Source: Rosistilla oblonga (lineage in GTDB: Bacteria > Planctomycetota > Planctomycetia > Pirellulales > Pirellulaceae). From it: a stretch of DNA of 64,000 nucleotides. The stretch is taken from contig NZ_CP036292.1 in the NCBI RefSeq assembly GCF_007751715.1, forward strand, positions 1,426,001-1,490,000, written 5' to 3'. The position numbers and the translations under genes were made by a program. The notes beneath the pieces are model-generated. The model saw only the letters and a list, made by a program, of their open reading frames with translations. It searched no databases and was not told where the DNA came from. Shown in pieces: positions 18,144 through 27,381 of this stretch; positions within the stretch are counted from its first letter, which is position 1; every line of letters starts with the position of its first letter.

Positions 18144-18235
18144 CCGCGTGCCCAGCGGGCCGCGCGTCCAGTCGCGTGACAAGCGTGGAGCTATCGACGT
18201 AACCGCGCGGGCGTTGCCACCGCGGTTAAACGATT
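18138..18235. repeat. GTTTAACCGCG/CGCGGTTAAAC inverted repeat element
   Basis: Bounded by GTTTAACCGCGTGCCC on the left and CACCGCGGTTAAAC on the right; same family as the tandem array at 5853-6130. The right end runs into the AAA+ gene: its TAA stop (18226-18228 on the minus strand) lies inside the GTTTAA of the repeat. Confidence 0.75.
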
Positions 18236-19959
18236 GGCTCTTCAGCTTCCGCAGCTTCGGCGACTGGTTCGCCCCAGCCTGGTTCAAAGATTTTGCTGCA
18301 CTCGGTACAGACGACTTCGGTTGCCAAGCAGGTGTCGGCGATCGGTTGTTTGGTCTGGCAGTGATCGCACTGCACTTCGACGTTCATCGGCAGCTTGCCC
18401 AAGGCGTCGAGCTGTTCATCGGAGAGATCGGGGATCTCGATATCTTCGGGCGCGATCGTGACCAACAGTTCACGCGTGATCTCCTGGATTCCGGCCAGCC
18501 GATTTGCCAGCCGACGGACCGTCCGTTCGAAGGCGTTGCGGGCGGTCCGGCCGTTGCCGAAGTGACGGTCTCGTGTGGCGTATAAGAAGGTCAGCCCATG
18601 CAGCACGCGGCGTCGGGTTTCGCTGGGCAGTTCGTATTTCGCCTTGCCACACATCAAACCGAAGATGCGACTCAATTCGCCCGGCGTGTAATCGATGAAC
18701 TCCATCGTCGTGCCGACCCGCGAACTGAGCCCGGGGTTGGACCGGATCATCGTGTTCATTTCGTTGGGATATCCGGCTAGGATCACGACCAGCCGATCGC
18801 GTTGATCCTCCATCCGTTTCAGCAGCGTTTGGATCGCTTCGCGGCCGTATTGATCCTGCCCGCTGGCATCGATCAGCGTGTACGCCTCGTCGATAAACAG
18901 CACGCCGTCGAGCGCTTCGTCGATCTTGGCATTGGTCTTCGGGCCGGTCTGCCCCGCGTATTCGGCGACCAGCCCGCTGCGGTCGGTCTCTGCCAATTGC
19001 CCTTTATCCAATACGCCAAGAGCTCCAAAGATGTCGGCGATGATCCGGGCGACAGTCGTCTTGCCGGTTCCCGGATTGCCGACAAACGACATGTGCAGGC
19101 TCGGTTCGGTCGTCGGCAGCCCCTCGGCGACGCGGCGTGCTTCCATCTTCAAGAAGTTCGTCAGCGTGGAAACCTGTTCTTTGATGTTCTCCAATCCGAT
19201 CAACTCGTTCAGCTTCGCCAGCGACTTCTGCAACCGCTCCTCGGGCGACAGCTGAGGTTCCGGTTCGGCAGCCGGCTCGGCCGTCGTGGGCCCGGCCTGC
19301 GCAGAAGCCGTCGGCGCTGGCGATGCCTGTCGCAGCGGAGGCTCTGGATTCTTGCGCAGCCGCTGCGAGTCCTCGCCGACTTTGCGAACCACCTCGCGCT
19401 CGGTTCGGCTGTCGCCAGCAAAATGAGCTTCGGTTTGCGCCGCCGCTTGATCGAGATCGTCTTGTAATTGACGCAGCCGCGCCGCGTCGGCGGTTCCGAT
19501 CAAACCGTCCGCTTTGGCGACGATGTTCGCCATCCGGATCGCCAACGCCATGACTTCGCCCCAGCGATCGCGCAGCGGCGGCAGGACGATAAAGGGTTGG
19601 ATCAGGTCGTGCCACTCGAAGTTCTCGGCTTCGTCCAACAGCCACTCGACCGCCTTACGCAGCTGAGCTCCCATGATCGGTTTGCCCCACAGATGCGTCA
19701 GCAGCACGCGGCCCAGTTGACGCTGTTCGATCAGGTTGGCCGCTTGGCTGGAGGCACCGACGGCGAAGACTTTCATGATGAAGCCGCTGTGCAGGTCGTC
19801 CATCTGGCTGACGAAATCGGTCTCGCCACCGTCGAGCATCCAGGCGTCGTGGTCGACGATCTGACGACCGCTGCTGATGAACAGGTCGCGCGTCTGTTGC
19901 AAGGCTTCGCGGTAGGTGCGGATCGAAGCCAAGATGGCGTCGTCGTTGGGAGTGTCCAT
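18226..19959 (-). CDS. AAA+ ATPase (SpoVK/CbxX type) with helical N-terminal domain and C-terminal zinc ribbon
   Basis: 577 residues from ATG 19959. Residues about 55-175 are all-helical and resemble TerB-like modules ('AKADGLIGTADAARLRQLQDDL'). A Pro/Ala linker (about 205-240) leads to a CbxX/SpoVK-type AAA+ domain: Walker A GNPGTGKT (294-301), Walker B VLFIDEA (353-359), then 'GREAIQTLLKRMEDQRDRLVVILAGYPNEM' and arginine-finger region 'NPGLSSRV'. The C-terminus has two CxxC pairs (CDHC...CTEC), a probable zinc ribbon. CbxX-type ATPases remodel protein complexes; the target here is unknown. It is divergent from the carrier gene at 20053 with a 93-bp gap. Confidence 0.8.
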   Translation of the reverse strand: MDTPNDDAILASIRTYREALQQTRDLFISSGRQIVDHDAWMLDGGETDFVSQMDDLHSGFIMKVFAVGASSQAANLIEQRQLGRVLLTHLWGKPIMGAQLRKAVEWLLDEAENFEWHDLIQPFIVLPPLRDRWGEVMALAIRMANIVAKADGLIGTADAARLRQLQDDLDQAAAQTEAHFAGDSRTEREVVRKVGEDSQRLRKNPEPPLRQASPAPTASAQAGPTTAEPAAEPEPQLSPEERLQKSLAKLNELIGLENIKEQVSTLTNFLKMEARRVAEGLPTTEPSLHMSFVGNPGTGKTTVARIIADIFGALGVLDKGQLAETDRSGLVAEYAGQTGPKTNAKIDEALDGVLFIDEAYTLIDASGQDQYGREAIQTLLKRMEDQRDRLVVILAGYPNEMNTMIRSNPGLSSRVGTTMEFIDYTPGELSRIFGLMCGKAKYELPSETRRRVLHGLTFLYATRDRHFGNGRTARNAFERTVRRLANRLAGIQEITRELLVTIAPEDIEIPDLSDEQLDALGKLPMNVEVQCDHCQTKQPIADTCLATEVVCTECSKIFEPGWGEPVAEAAEAEEPIV

Positions 19960-20052
19960 TGCCTGTGGTCCAATTGATATGCGGTGATACAAACGCCAGC
20001 GTCTCGCTAGAATATCAGCATTTGCATTGGCGTGGAATCAACCGGGGACAGC

Positions 20053-21387
20053 ATGATGGGCTTCATTCGCCAATGGCAGACGCAGTGGACGGCGATGTCG
20101 ACCGACCAGCGGCGGCGGGCGGCTTGGGCATTCGCTTGGTTCTTCTGCATTCTGTTGGCCTACTTTGTGATCCGCCCGGTCCGCGAGACGATGGGGATCC
20201 AAGGAGGCACGAAACAGTTGCCGTGGCTTTTCCTGGGCACTTTCACAACGATGCTGATCGCCGTGCCGATCTATTCATTTGTTGTGGCTCGCTGCCAACG
20301 CAAACGTTTGGTGCCGATCGTCTACCGTTTTTTTGCCGTCAACCTGCTGCTGTTCTGGTTGGCGATGCACGTCGAAAGCGCCCAGGTCCACGTTTGGGTC
20401 GCGCGATGTTTCTTCATCTGGACCAGCGTCTTCAGCCTGTTTAACACATCGGTCTTCTGGAGCGTGCTGGCCGATCTCTATGACAGTCGCCAAGCCAAAC
20501 GCGTCTTTGGAATGATCGCTGTCGGAGGCACGTTGGGAGCGATCGTCGGTTCGCTGTTGACGTCGCTGCTGTCGACGATCCTGGGCGTGCAGAACCTGCT
20601 GTGGTTGCCGATCGTGCTGTTGGAAGTCGGCGTCTTTTGCGCTGGCCGGATGATGAGAGCCGAACCGCCCGCAGTCGACGTTCACGATACCGACGGGGTT
20701 GCTGAATCGGAGTCGTCGGCTGACGCAAAGTCTGCCGACGACGAACCGGCACCGGGCGGAGGGATCTTCGAAGGGATCACACACGTCGCCCGTTCGCCTT
20801 ACCTGGCGATGATCTGTCTGTTCCTGTTGCTGGGCCAATTGACCGGCACGCATTTTTATCTGGTGCAAGCGGAACTTGTGAAAGAGTTTATCCCCGAACG
20901 CGACGCGCAGACCGCTTTGTTTGGCAAGCTGAATCTGTTCACTCAGTTGCTGACGCTGGGGTTACAAGCCGGTGTGGTCGGGCTCGTGCTGCGAAGGATG
21001 GGAGTCGCGGCGGCGCTAGTGCTGCTGCCGGTCGTCTGCTTGCTGGCGTTGATCGGACTGGGACTGTTCCCATCGATCGCCGTTCTAGCGATCAGCGACG
21101 TCGTCCGCCGCGGGGTCGTCTACGGCGTGACGGTTCCGTCGCGAGAGGTCTTGTTCACGGTGGTCGATCGCGCCGACAAATACAAATCGAAAAGCTTCAT
21201 CGACACCGTCGTGGTCCGCGGCGGCGATGCGATCAGCGGCCAAGCGTTTGCCTTCGTCCGGCAGTGGCATCTTGGACTGGCCGCGATGAACGCGTTGATG
21301 ATCCCCGTCGTCATCGCCTGGGGAATTCTGGCGATCTACCTGGGACGCCAACAAACCCGCCGCGCCGCGGCGGGTGAAGCCGATTGA
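20053..21387 (+). CDS. MFS-type carrier, Npt1/Npt2 (ADP/ATP translocase-like) family
   Basis: 444 residues from ATG 20053 (GGGGA just upstream; GTG 20032 also possible). About 11-12 hydrophobic segments. The first, 'AFAWFFCILLAYFVIRPVRETMGIQGG', has the 'LLAYFVIRPVRE' signature of Npt-type nucleotide carrier relatives found in many free-living bacteria, where the substrate is unknown. A hydrophilic loop ('DTDGVAESESSADAKSADDEPAPGGG') separates the two halves. It ends 13 bp from the convergent hydrolase gene. Nucleotide exchange should not be assumed. Confidence 0.65.
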   Translation: MMGFIRQWQTQWTAMSTDQRRRAAWAFAWFFCILLAYFVIRPVRETMGIQGGTKQLPWLFLGTFTTMLIAVPIYSFVVARCQRKRLVPIVYRFFAVNLLLFWLAMHVESAQVHVWVARCFFIWTSVFSLFNTSVFWSVLADLYDSRQAKRVFGMIAVGGTLGAIVGSLLTSLLSTILGVQNLLWLPIVLLEVGVFCAGRMMRAEPPAVDVHDTDGVAESESSADAKSADDEPAPGGGIFEGITHVARSPYLAMICLFLLLGQLTGTHFYLVQAELVKEFIPERDAQTALFGKLNLFTQLLTLGLQAGVVGLVLRRMGVAAALVLLPVVCLLALIGLGLFPSIAVLAISDVVRRGVVYGVTVPSREVLFTVVDRADKYKSKSFIDTVVVRGGDAISGQAFAFVRQWHLGLAAMNALMIPVVIAWGILAIYLGRQQTRRAAAGEAD

Positions 21388-21400
21388 ATGCCGCAGCCTT

Positions 21401-22675
21401 CTAATCTTCGAACTGCACGGCGGTCGTTACCATCGCGTCGCGAGTGTCGGTTAACGACAGGAACCATGTGTTCGCATCGGCGGGCGGTTTGGGAGCGGTG
21501 ATCGTCTGGCCATCGATCTTGGCGGGAACCGTCTGCCAGTCGCGTTTTGATCGCGGGCCGCTGTCGGTGGTGTAGTGCAGGTTGGCCGCTTTCAGTGGCA
21601 CCGCGCTGGTGTACTGCAGCGTGACCTGATCGCCATCGATCTGCGGAGTCGCGGGGGCGGGCAACGGATCTCCGCCGCGGCAATACGAATCGATGAACCG
21701 CCCGATCTCCTGAGGCTTCCAACCGGCGGGATGGCTGTGTCCCATTTTGACTTCGATCCGCATCTGCTTGGTCCCTGGAACGACGTCGAAGCTCTTTTGG
21801 TAGCTGTCCAGCGGATAGTGGACATCGTTGGTGCCGTTGACGAACAGGATCGGCACGCGGCAGTGTCGCAGTTGGCTGCCCGGATCATAGACAGCGACCC
21901 AGTCGTCGCGTCGATCGCCCAGGCGGTCGATCGACGGCTTCTGAACCGATTCCCCTTCGTGCAAGAAGCCGCAGCCGTAGACGGGGACCGCCGCTTTGAA
22001 GCGGTCGTCCAGCGAAGCGGCCAGACAGGTCGTGTACCCGCCCCAGCTGATCCCCGTCACCGCGGTCCGCTCGGCATCGACGTCGTCGAACGAACGGATC
22101 AGCGAATGAGCTCGCAAGACCGAGGCCGCAGCGTGGAAGGGCCAGTCGTCGGAGACCTCGCCGCCGATCGAATCAAACTTTTCGACGTGTCCCTGGTTGG
22201 GGCCGCCGTTTTCCAGTCGAGTCCGCGTGTTGGCGGGGTAACCCTGATTGGCAATTGGGACTCCCGTCTCGGGATTGAACGTGGGGGCGCTGGGGCGGCT
22301 GCCGCCAAGATCCATCGCGATCGCCGCGTAGCCTCGCTTGGCCCACAACCAAACCCATTCGGCAAACGCGGTCCCGCCACCACCATGGATCAGCACCACG
22401 GCGGGGTACTTGGCATCGGCGGTCCCTTCGCCAAGGGTGGTTGGCGAGGCGTAGAAGGCGAAAACCTCGGTCGGTTTGCCGCGATAGTCTTCGCCAGCGT
22501 ACAGCAGCGAGTGGACGGGGCCCGTTTGGTCGACCCACCGCATCTCGGGCGTCTGCTTCGCCGACGCGACCATCGCCGTCAGAGTTTGAGAGACGTTTTC
22601 GTCCTTCGCATCTTGGGCGGTTAGTAGAACGGGGGGGAGCAGCAGAACCAGCATCAACGCGAAAGATCGTTTCAT
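21401..22675 (-). CDS. Secreted alpha/beta hydrolase (acetylxylan esterase / prolyl oligopeptidase-like)
   Basis: 424 residues from ATG 22675, starting a signal peptide (MKRSFALMLVLLLPPVLLTAQ); the longer frame to 22849 adds non-homologous sequence. Alpha/beta-hydrolase features: 'PAVVLIHGGGGTAFAEWVWLW', nucleophile S210 in GISWGG, acid in 'VNGTNDVHYPLD', and His in 'GHSHPAGW'. The last 85 residues look like an added beta-sandwich. A role in periplasmic ester or polysaccharide-side-chain hydrolysis is plausible; the substrate cannot be given. Confidence 0.75.
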   Translation of the reverse strand: MKRSFALMLVLLLPPVLLTAQDAKDENVSQTLTAMVASAKQTPEMRWVDQTGPVHSLLYAGEDYRGKPTEVFAFYASPTTLGEGTADAKYPAVVLIHGGGGTAFAEWVWLWAKRGYAAIAMDLGGSRPSAPTFNPETGVPIANQGYPANTRTRLENGGPNQGHVEKFDSIGGEVSDDWPFHAAASVLRAHSLIRSFDDVDAERTAVTGISWGGYTTCLAASLDDRFKAAVPVYGCGFLHEGESVQKPSIDRLGDRRDDWVAVYDPGSQLRHCRVPILFVNGTNDVHYPLDSYQKSFDVVPGTKQMRIEVKMGHSHPAGWKPQEIGRFIDSYCRGGDPLPAPATPQIDGDQVTLQYTSAVPLKAANLHYTTDSGPRSKRDWQTVPAKIDGQTITAPKPPADANTWFLSLTDTRDAMVTTAVQFED

Positions 22676-22909
22676 CTTGCCTGTCGGAGGTATAGGGGGA
22701 GGGGGAATCGTTGCCAGCGGGGGCGGAGCGGCTATTGTAACACGGCGGATTTTGCCGATCCGAGATTGCAGAGCCAGCCAGCAGGGGGAACTTGCCCTGC
22801 GGGCTGCTCTTGTTCGCGGGCTCGATTCGAGCGACAATAGGAATTGCAAGCTTTTCCGGGCTCTGAACCCTTCAAATCCCCGTCACACTCCCACTTTTCT
22901 TTGATCTCT

Positions 22910-24253
22910 ATGGCCAAGCAACAAGAAGAACCCCAACTTTGGCAGACCGTAGCACCTTGCGAATTTAAAGGGATTCACGAGGATTCGGGGCTCGCCCAGG
23001 GCTTGCTGATCTCGGCGCGTCAGTCGCCAGGTTTTCCCGTTTTGGCGGGGCAGTTGGGGCACGCGTTTGCCAACCGAGCGACCCATCTGATGCTCGATTA
23101 CAACGCTCAAATGGTCAACATGCGTTATCAAATCGACGGCATGTGGGAACAATTGCCGCCGCTGCCGCGCGACGCGGGGGACGCGATGCTTGTCGCCGCG
23201 AAAACGTTGTGCCGGATGAATCCCGCCGATCGCAAGAACGCTCAGCAAGGCAAAACGCTGGCGATCATGGGGCGCGACAAATACAACGTCAAGATTCAGA
23301 GCCAGGGTGTGCCGACGGGCGAGCGGGTGATGCTGACTCTGGACAAGAAGGACATCCCCTTCAAGACGCTCGACGATCTGGGGATGCGCGACAAGATGCA
23401 GGTCCAGCTGAAAGAGGCGCTCAACGATAAGGGGCATATGGTCGTAATCAGTGCTCCCAAGGGGGGCGGTCTGACGACGTCGTGGACGATCGCATTGGAA
23501 GCTGCCGATAAATTTGTCAGCGATTTCCAGGCGATCGAGCCGAAGGGGAGCGACGAACCGGACATCATCAACGTCAGCCCGAACTACTTTGGCCCCGATG
23601 CCAAAAACGATACCGCTCGCGATGCCGTGCGGGCGCTGTCGCTGCGTGAGCCCGACGTGTTTGTGATGCCAGAGCTTTACGACGAGGAAACGATCAAGCT
23701 GCTACATGCGCAAACCAAGATCGAAAAACAGGTGATCTCGCGGATCGTGGCTAGCGATGCTGTCGAAGCTTGTGCCCGGTTGGTCCACAAATATCGTGGC
23801 GCCGCCAAGGAGATCGTCGATATGCTGTCGCATGTCACCAACGTGCGACTGGCCCGTCGATTGTGCGAAACCTGCCGCCAAGGCTTCACGCCGCCGCCGC
23901 AATTGCTGCAAAAGCTGGGAATTCCGCAGGGCCGCGTGGCGATGATGTACCAGCCGTTTGTGCCGCCGCCGATCGAACAACAGGTCGATGAGAAAGGGAA
24001 TCCGGCTCCGCTGCCACCCTGCCCCAAGTGTGCAAATCGCGGCTATTACGGCCGATTTGGGATTTATGAACTGCTGACCGTCGGTCCGAAACTGAAGGAT
24101 GCGCTGCTGAAAACCAGCGACGTCAACAAGCTGCGGCAGGTGGCAAAAGCCGAAGGGCATCGCAATCTGCAAGACGAGGGGATCATGGCGGTGGCTCGCG
24201 GCACGACGAGCCTCGAGGAGATGCGGCGGATCTTTAGCAGCGGCAACAAATAG
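22910..24253 (+). CDS. GspE/PilB-like secretion ATPase with degenerate nucleotide-binding motifs
   Basis: 447 residues from ATG 22910. The layout follows GspE/PilB: N2-like region ('ATHLMLDYNAQMVNMRYQIDGMWEQLPPL'), then the ATPase core. The Walker A position reads APKGGGLTTS (about 183-192) in place of GPTGSGKTT, so the lysine is missing. The Walker B-like 'LREPDVFVMPELYDEETIKLLHAQT' keeps the glutamate, but the His box (STLHTND) has become SRIVASD. Four cysteines (CETC, CPKC) keep the zinc site. It is probably a non-hydrolysing or weakly active paralogue. No pilus or type II secretion partner genes are adjacent. Confidence 0.75.
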   Translation: MAKQQEEPQLWQTVAPCEFKGIHEDSGLAQGLLISARQSPGFPVLAGQLGHAFANRATHLMLDYNAQMVNMRYQIDGMWEQLPPLPRDAGDAMLVAAKTLCRMNPADRKNAQQGKTLAIMGRDKYNVKIQSQGVPTGERVMLTLDKKDIPFKTLDDLGMRDKMQVQLKEALNDKGHMVVISAPKGGGLTTSWTIALEAADKFVSDFQAIEPKGSDEPDIINVSPNYFGPDAKNDTARDAVRALSLREPDVFVMPELYDEETIKLLHAQTKIEKQVISRIVASDAVEACARLVHKYRGAAKEIVDMLSHVTNVRLARRLCETCRQGFTPPPQLLQKLGIPQGRVAMMYQPFVPPPIEQQVDEKGNPAPLPPCPKCANRGYYGRFGIYELLTVGPKLKDALLKTSDVNKLRQVAKAEGHRNLQDEGIMAVARGTTSLEEMRRIFSSGNK

Positions 24254-24314
24254 ATCGCGACGCAACTTGTTTATCGCGTAGCACTTACGGCCCGCCGTGG
24301 AAGCTCTGGGCCCG

Positions 24315-24343
24315 TTGTCAATCAGGCGAAAATCGGTTAGAAT
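24315..24343 (+). promoter_or_regulatory. Predicted sigma-70 promoter of gyrA
   Basis: TTGTCA (24315-24320) and TAGAAT (24338-24343) are separated by 17 bp, a near-consensus pair. It would give a leader of roughly 215 nt before the TTG start of gyrA. The remaining part of the gap 24254-24564 shows no gene. Confidence 0.55.
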
Positions 24344-24564
24344 TTCCGCCTCGATAGTGTTGCTGATATACCTTGTCCCAACCGCCCGTTTCGCGGCGGT
24401 AAGCCGAGGTCTTTCTTGGTCTGTTCCATGATCGCTCGCGCCGACGGTGATTCCACCCAAGGCGTGGGTTTTGAACCGCCCGATCTGAAGTGCCACCCTA
24501 GGCGTTTAACCGGTGATCGATGCGGACAGCGACAGTGGTGAAAGAGTAATCAAAGGACGCTTCA

Positions 24565-27369
24565 TTGGCTGACGAAGAGAACGGAAACGGTAGCGGCGAC
24601 GAAAACGAAAACGGCGGCGGTCCATCGCTCCCAATCGGAGGTGACAGCGGTGGCCACGGTGCCCTGCGAATGGTCGACCTGCCGATCGAAGATGAGTTGC
24701 GGGAGAGCTATCTGACGTACGCGATGAGCGTGATCGTCAGCCGAGCGTTGCCCGACGTTCGCGACGGTCTGAAGCCGAGCCAACGCCGGATCTTGGTCGC
24801 GATGAACGATCTGAACCTGGGCCCCCAATCGCGGCGGGTCAAGTGTGCGAAGATCTCCGGTGACACGTCGGGTAACTATCACCCGCACGGTGAAAGCGTG
24901 ATCTATCCGACTCTGGTTCGGATGGCGCAAGAATGGAACATGCGGCACCTGTTGATCGACAAGCAGGGAAACTTCGGCTCGATCGCCGGTCTGCCCGCCG
25001 CGGCGATGCGGTATACCGAAGCTCGCTTGAGCGCCGTCGCAGCGATGATGCTGGACGATCTCAAGCTGGACACCGTCGATTACGTTCCGACGTACGATGA
25101 GGCTCGCACCGAACCGACGGTTTTGCCAGGCCGGTTCCCCAACCTGTTGGTCAACGGGTCCAACGGTATCGCGGTCGGCATGGCGACCAGCATCCCGCCG
25201 CACAATCTGAAAGAGATCTGCACGGCGATCATTCAGTTGGTCGAGAATCCCGATATCTCGATCGACGAATTGATGGACACCGTCCAGGGCCCCGACTTCC
25301 CGACCGGCGGAATCATCTGTGGCCGCGGTGGCATCCGACGCGGTTATTACACCGGCCGCAGTACCGTCGTGGTTCGCGCCCGCTGCCGCATCGAAACGGA
25401 AAAGAAACGCAACCGGATCGTCGTCAACGAGATCCCGTTCCAGCAGGCTCGCGACCGCGTGGTCGAAAAGATCGCAGCTCTGGTTACCGGAGACCGCATC
25501 AAGGGGATCGCGGGGATCCGCGACGAGAGCGACCTGAAAGAGCCGGTCCGATTGGTGATCGATCTCAAACGCGATGCCGATCCCGACGTTGTCCTGAATC
25601 AGCTGTATCAGTTCTCGCCGCTGCAGGACACTTTCTCGATCATCTTGTTGGCGCTAGTCGACGGCAAGCCGCGGGAATTGAACTTGCGGGAGATCCTGCA
25701 GGAGTTCGTTCGCCACCGCGTGACCGTAATCCGCCGCCGGACTCAGTTCCTGTTGGCTCGAGCGCGTCGCCGCAAGCACTCGGTCGAAGGTCTGTTGTTG
25801 GCATTGGCCGACATCGATCAGATCATCCAGATCATTCGCGCCAGCCGCACGCAGCCCGAAGCGAAGATCGGACTGATGGGCGTCGAGTGCCCTGCGTCGC
25901 TGATGGCTCGCGCTCTGGGCGACTCCGGATTCAACCAGTTCCAACAGGAGCGTGGTGTCTCCGATACGTATAGTTTGACAAGCGTTCAGGCTGACGAAAT
26001 CCTGCGAATGCGGTTGGGCCAGTTGGTCAACCTGGAGCAGGAAAAGCTGGGCGAAGAGCACGCTCAATTGCTGATCGAGATCTCCGGCTACCTCGAGATC
26101 CTGGCCGATCAACAGCTGATCTACGACATGATCAAAGAGGATCTGGAAGAGATCATGCGTCGCTTTGGCGACAACCGCCGCACCGAGATCAGCGGCGAAG
26201 AGCTGGGAAATATCGACTTGGAAGACCTGATCCGCGAAGAGACGATGGTCGTCACGATCAGCCATCGCGGGTACATCAAACGCGTCGCTTCGAGCACCTA
26301 CCGTGCGCAGCGTCGCGGCGGCAAGGGACTCAAGGGAGCGGCGACCGAAGAAGAGGATCCGATCGAACACTTGTTCGTCGCCAGCACGCACGCTTATCTG
26401 CTGTTCCTGACCACCAAAGGAAAGGTCTACTGGCAGAAGGTTTACGATCTGCCAAACCTCAGCCGCGAGAGCCGCGGACGCGCGATCGTCAACTTGTTGC
26501 AACTGGCTGAAGACGAAAAGATCGCCGCTTGCCTGCCGGTTCGCGACTTCAATCTGCCCGGGCACTTCGTGTTGATGGCAACGCAAGGCGGATTGGTCAA
26601 GAAGACGCCACTGGAAAACTACAGTCGGCCCAAGCGAGGCGGGATCATCGCGATCAAGTTGCGTGAAGGGGACGAATTGGTCAAAGCTGTGATCATCAAA
26701 CCCGAAGACGAAGTCGTGCTGTCGACGGCTAAGGGAATGGCGATCCGGTTCTCCGAATCGGACGCTCGCCCGATGGGCCGCAACACGTCGGGCGTGAAGG
26801 GAATCAGCCTGGGCAAAGACGATCATTTGGTCGGCTTGGTCGTGGCCGATCCAAACGCCACGCTGCTGACGATCTGCGAACGCGGATACGGAAAGCGAAC
26901 GCCGTTTGGCCCCAACGGAGACACCGACCCGACCGAAGACGAAACATCGTCGTCGGCGAAGTACCGCGTCCAGAACCGCGGCGGCAAAGGCGTTCGCGAC
27001 ATCAAGACGACCGACCGAAACGGTCAGGTGATCGGCAGCTTGCGAGTCGATGGCGACGAGGAGATCTTGATGATGACCGCGCGGGGCAAGATCCAACGCG
27101 TGGCTGCTGAAGAGATCAACGTGATCGGCCGTAACACCCAAGGGGTGCGGATCATGAACCTTGGCGAAGGCGATTCGCTGGCGGCGATCGTTCGCGTTCC
27201 GAAGGAAGAGGTTTCCGAAGAGGAAGAGGCTGCCGCGGCAGCTCCCGTCACCGCAGCTGATGCATCGGCACCGGCTAGCGATGGCGAGGCCGCTCCGGAA
27301 GCTGCGTCCGACAGCGAAGCGGCATCCGACGACACCGCGTCGCCCGATGACGAAAACGGCGCGGAGTAA
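24565..27369 (+). CDS. gyrA: DNA gyrase subunit A
   Basis: 934 residues. The start is TTG 24565 with AAAGGA (24552-24557) upstream; homology begins at '[37 protein letters not shown]'. Catalytic Tyr150 lies in '[12 protein letters not shown]'. The C-terminal pinwheel carries the GyrA-box QRRGGKG, which distinguishes gyrase from topoisomerase IV. In the quinolone region '[11 protein letters not shown]', the position of E. coli Ser83 is Ser111 and that of Asp87 is Pro115. The tail (last 50 residues) is Ala/Glu/Asp-rich. The enzyme introduces negative supercoils with GyrB, which is not in this window. The next gene starts 12 bp downstream. Confidence 0.95.
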   Translation: MADEENGNGSGDENENGGGPSLPIGGDSGGHGALRMVDLPIEDELRESYLTYAMSVIVSRALPDVRDGLKPSQRRILVAMNDLNLGPQSRRVKCAKISGDTSGNYHPHGESVIYPTLVRMAQEWNMRHLLIDKQGNFGSIAGLPAAAMRYTEARLSAVAAMMLDDLKLDTVDYVPTYDEARTEPTVLPGRFPNLLVNGSNGIAVGMATSIPPHNLKEICTAIIQLVENPDISIDELMDTVQGPDFPTGGIICGRGGIRRGYYTGRSTVVVRARCRIETEKKRNRIVVNEIPFQQARDRVVEKIAALVTGDRIKGIAGIRDESDLKEPVRLVIDLKRDADPDVVLNQLYQFSPLQDTFSIILLALVDGKPRELNLREILQEFVRHRVTVIRRRTQFLLARARRRKHSVEGLLLALADIDQIIQIIRASRTQPEAKIGLMGVECPASLMARALGDSGFNQFQQERGVSDTYSLTSVQADEILRMRLGQLVNLEQEKLGEEHAQLLIEISGYLEILADQQLIYDMIKEDLEEIMRRFGDNRRTEISGEELGNIDLEDLIREETMVVTISHRGYIKRVASSTYRAQRRGGKGLKGAATEEEDPIEHLFVASTHAYLLFLTTKGKVYWQKVYDLPNLSRESRGRAIVNLLQLAEDEKIAACLPVRDFNLPGHFVLMATQGGLVKKTPLENYSRPKRGGIIAIKLREGDELVKAVIIKPEDEVVLSTAKGMAIRFSESDARPMGRNTSGVKGISLGKDDHLVGLVVADPNATLLTICERGYGKRTPFGPNGDTDPTEDETSSSAKYRVQNRGGKGVRDIKTTDRNGQVIGSLRVDGDEEILMMTARGKIQRVAAEEINVIGRNTQGVRIMNLGEGDSLAAIVRVPKEEVSEEEEAAAAAPVTAADASAPASDGEAAPEAASDSEAASDDTASPDDENGAE

Positions 27370-27381
27370 GGCGAACCTCGA

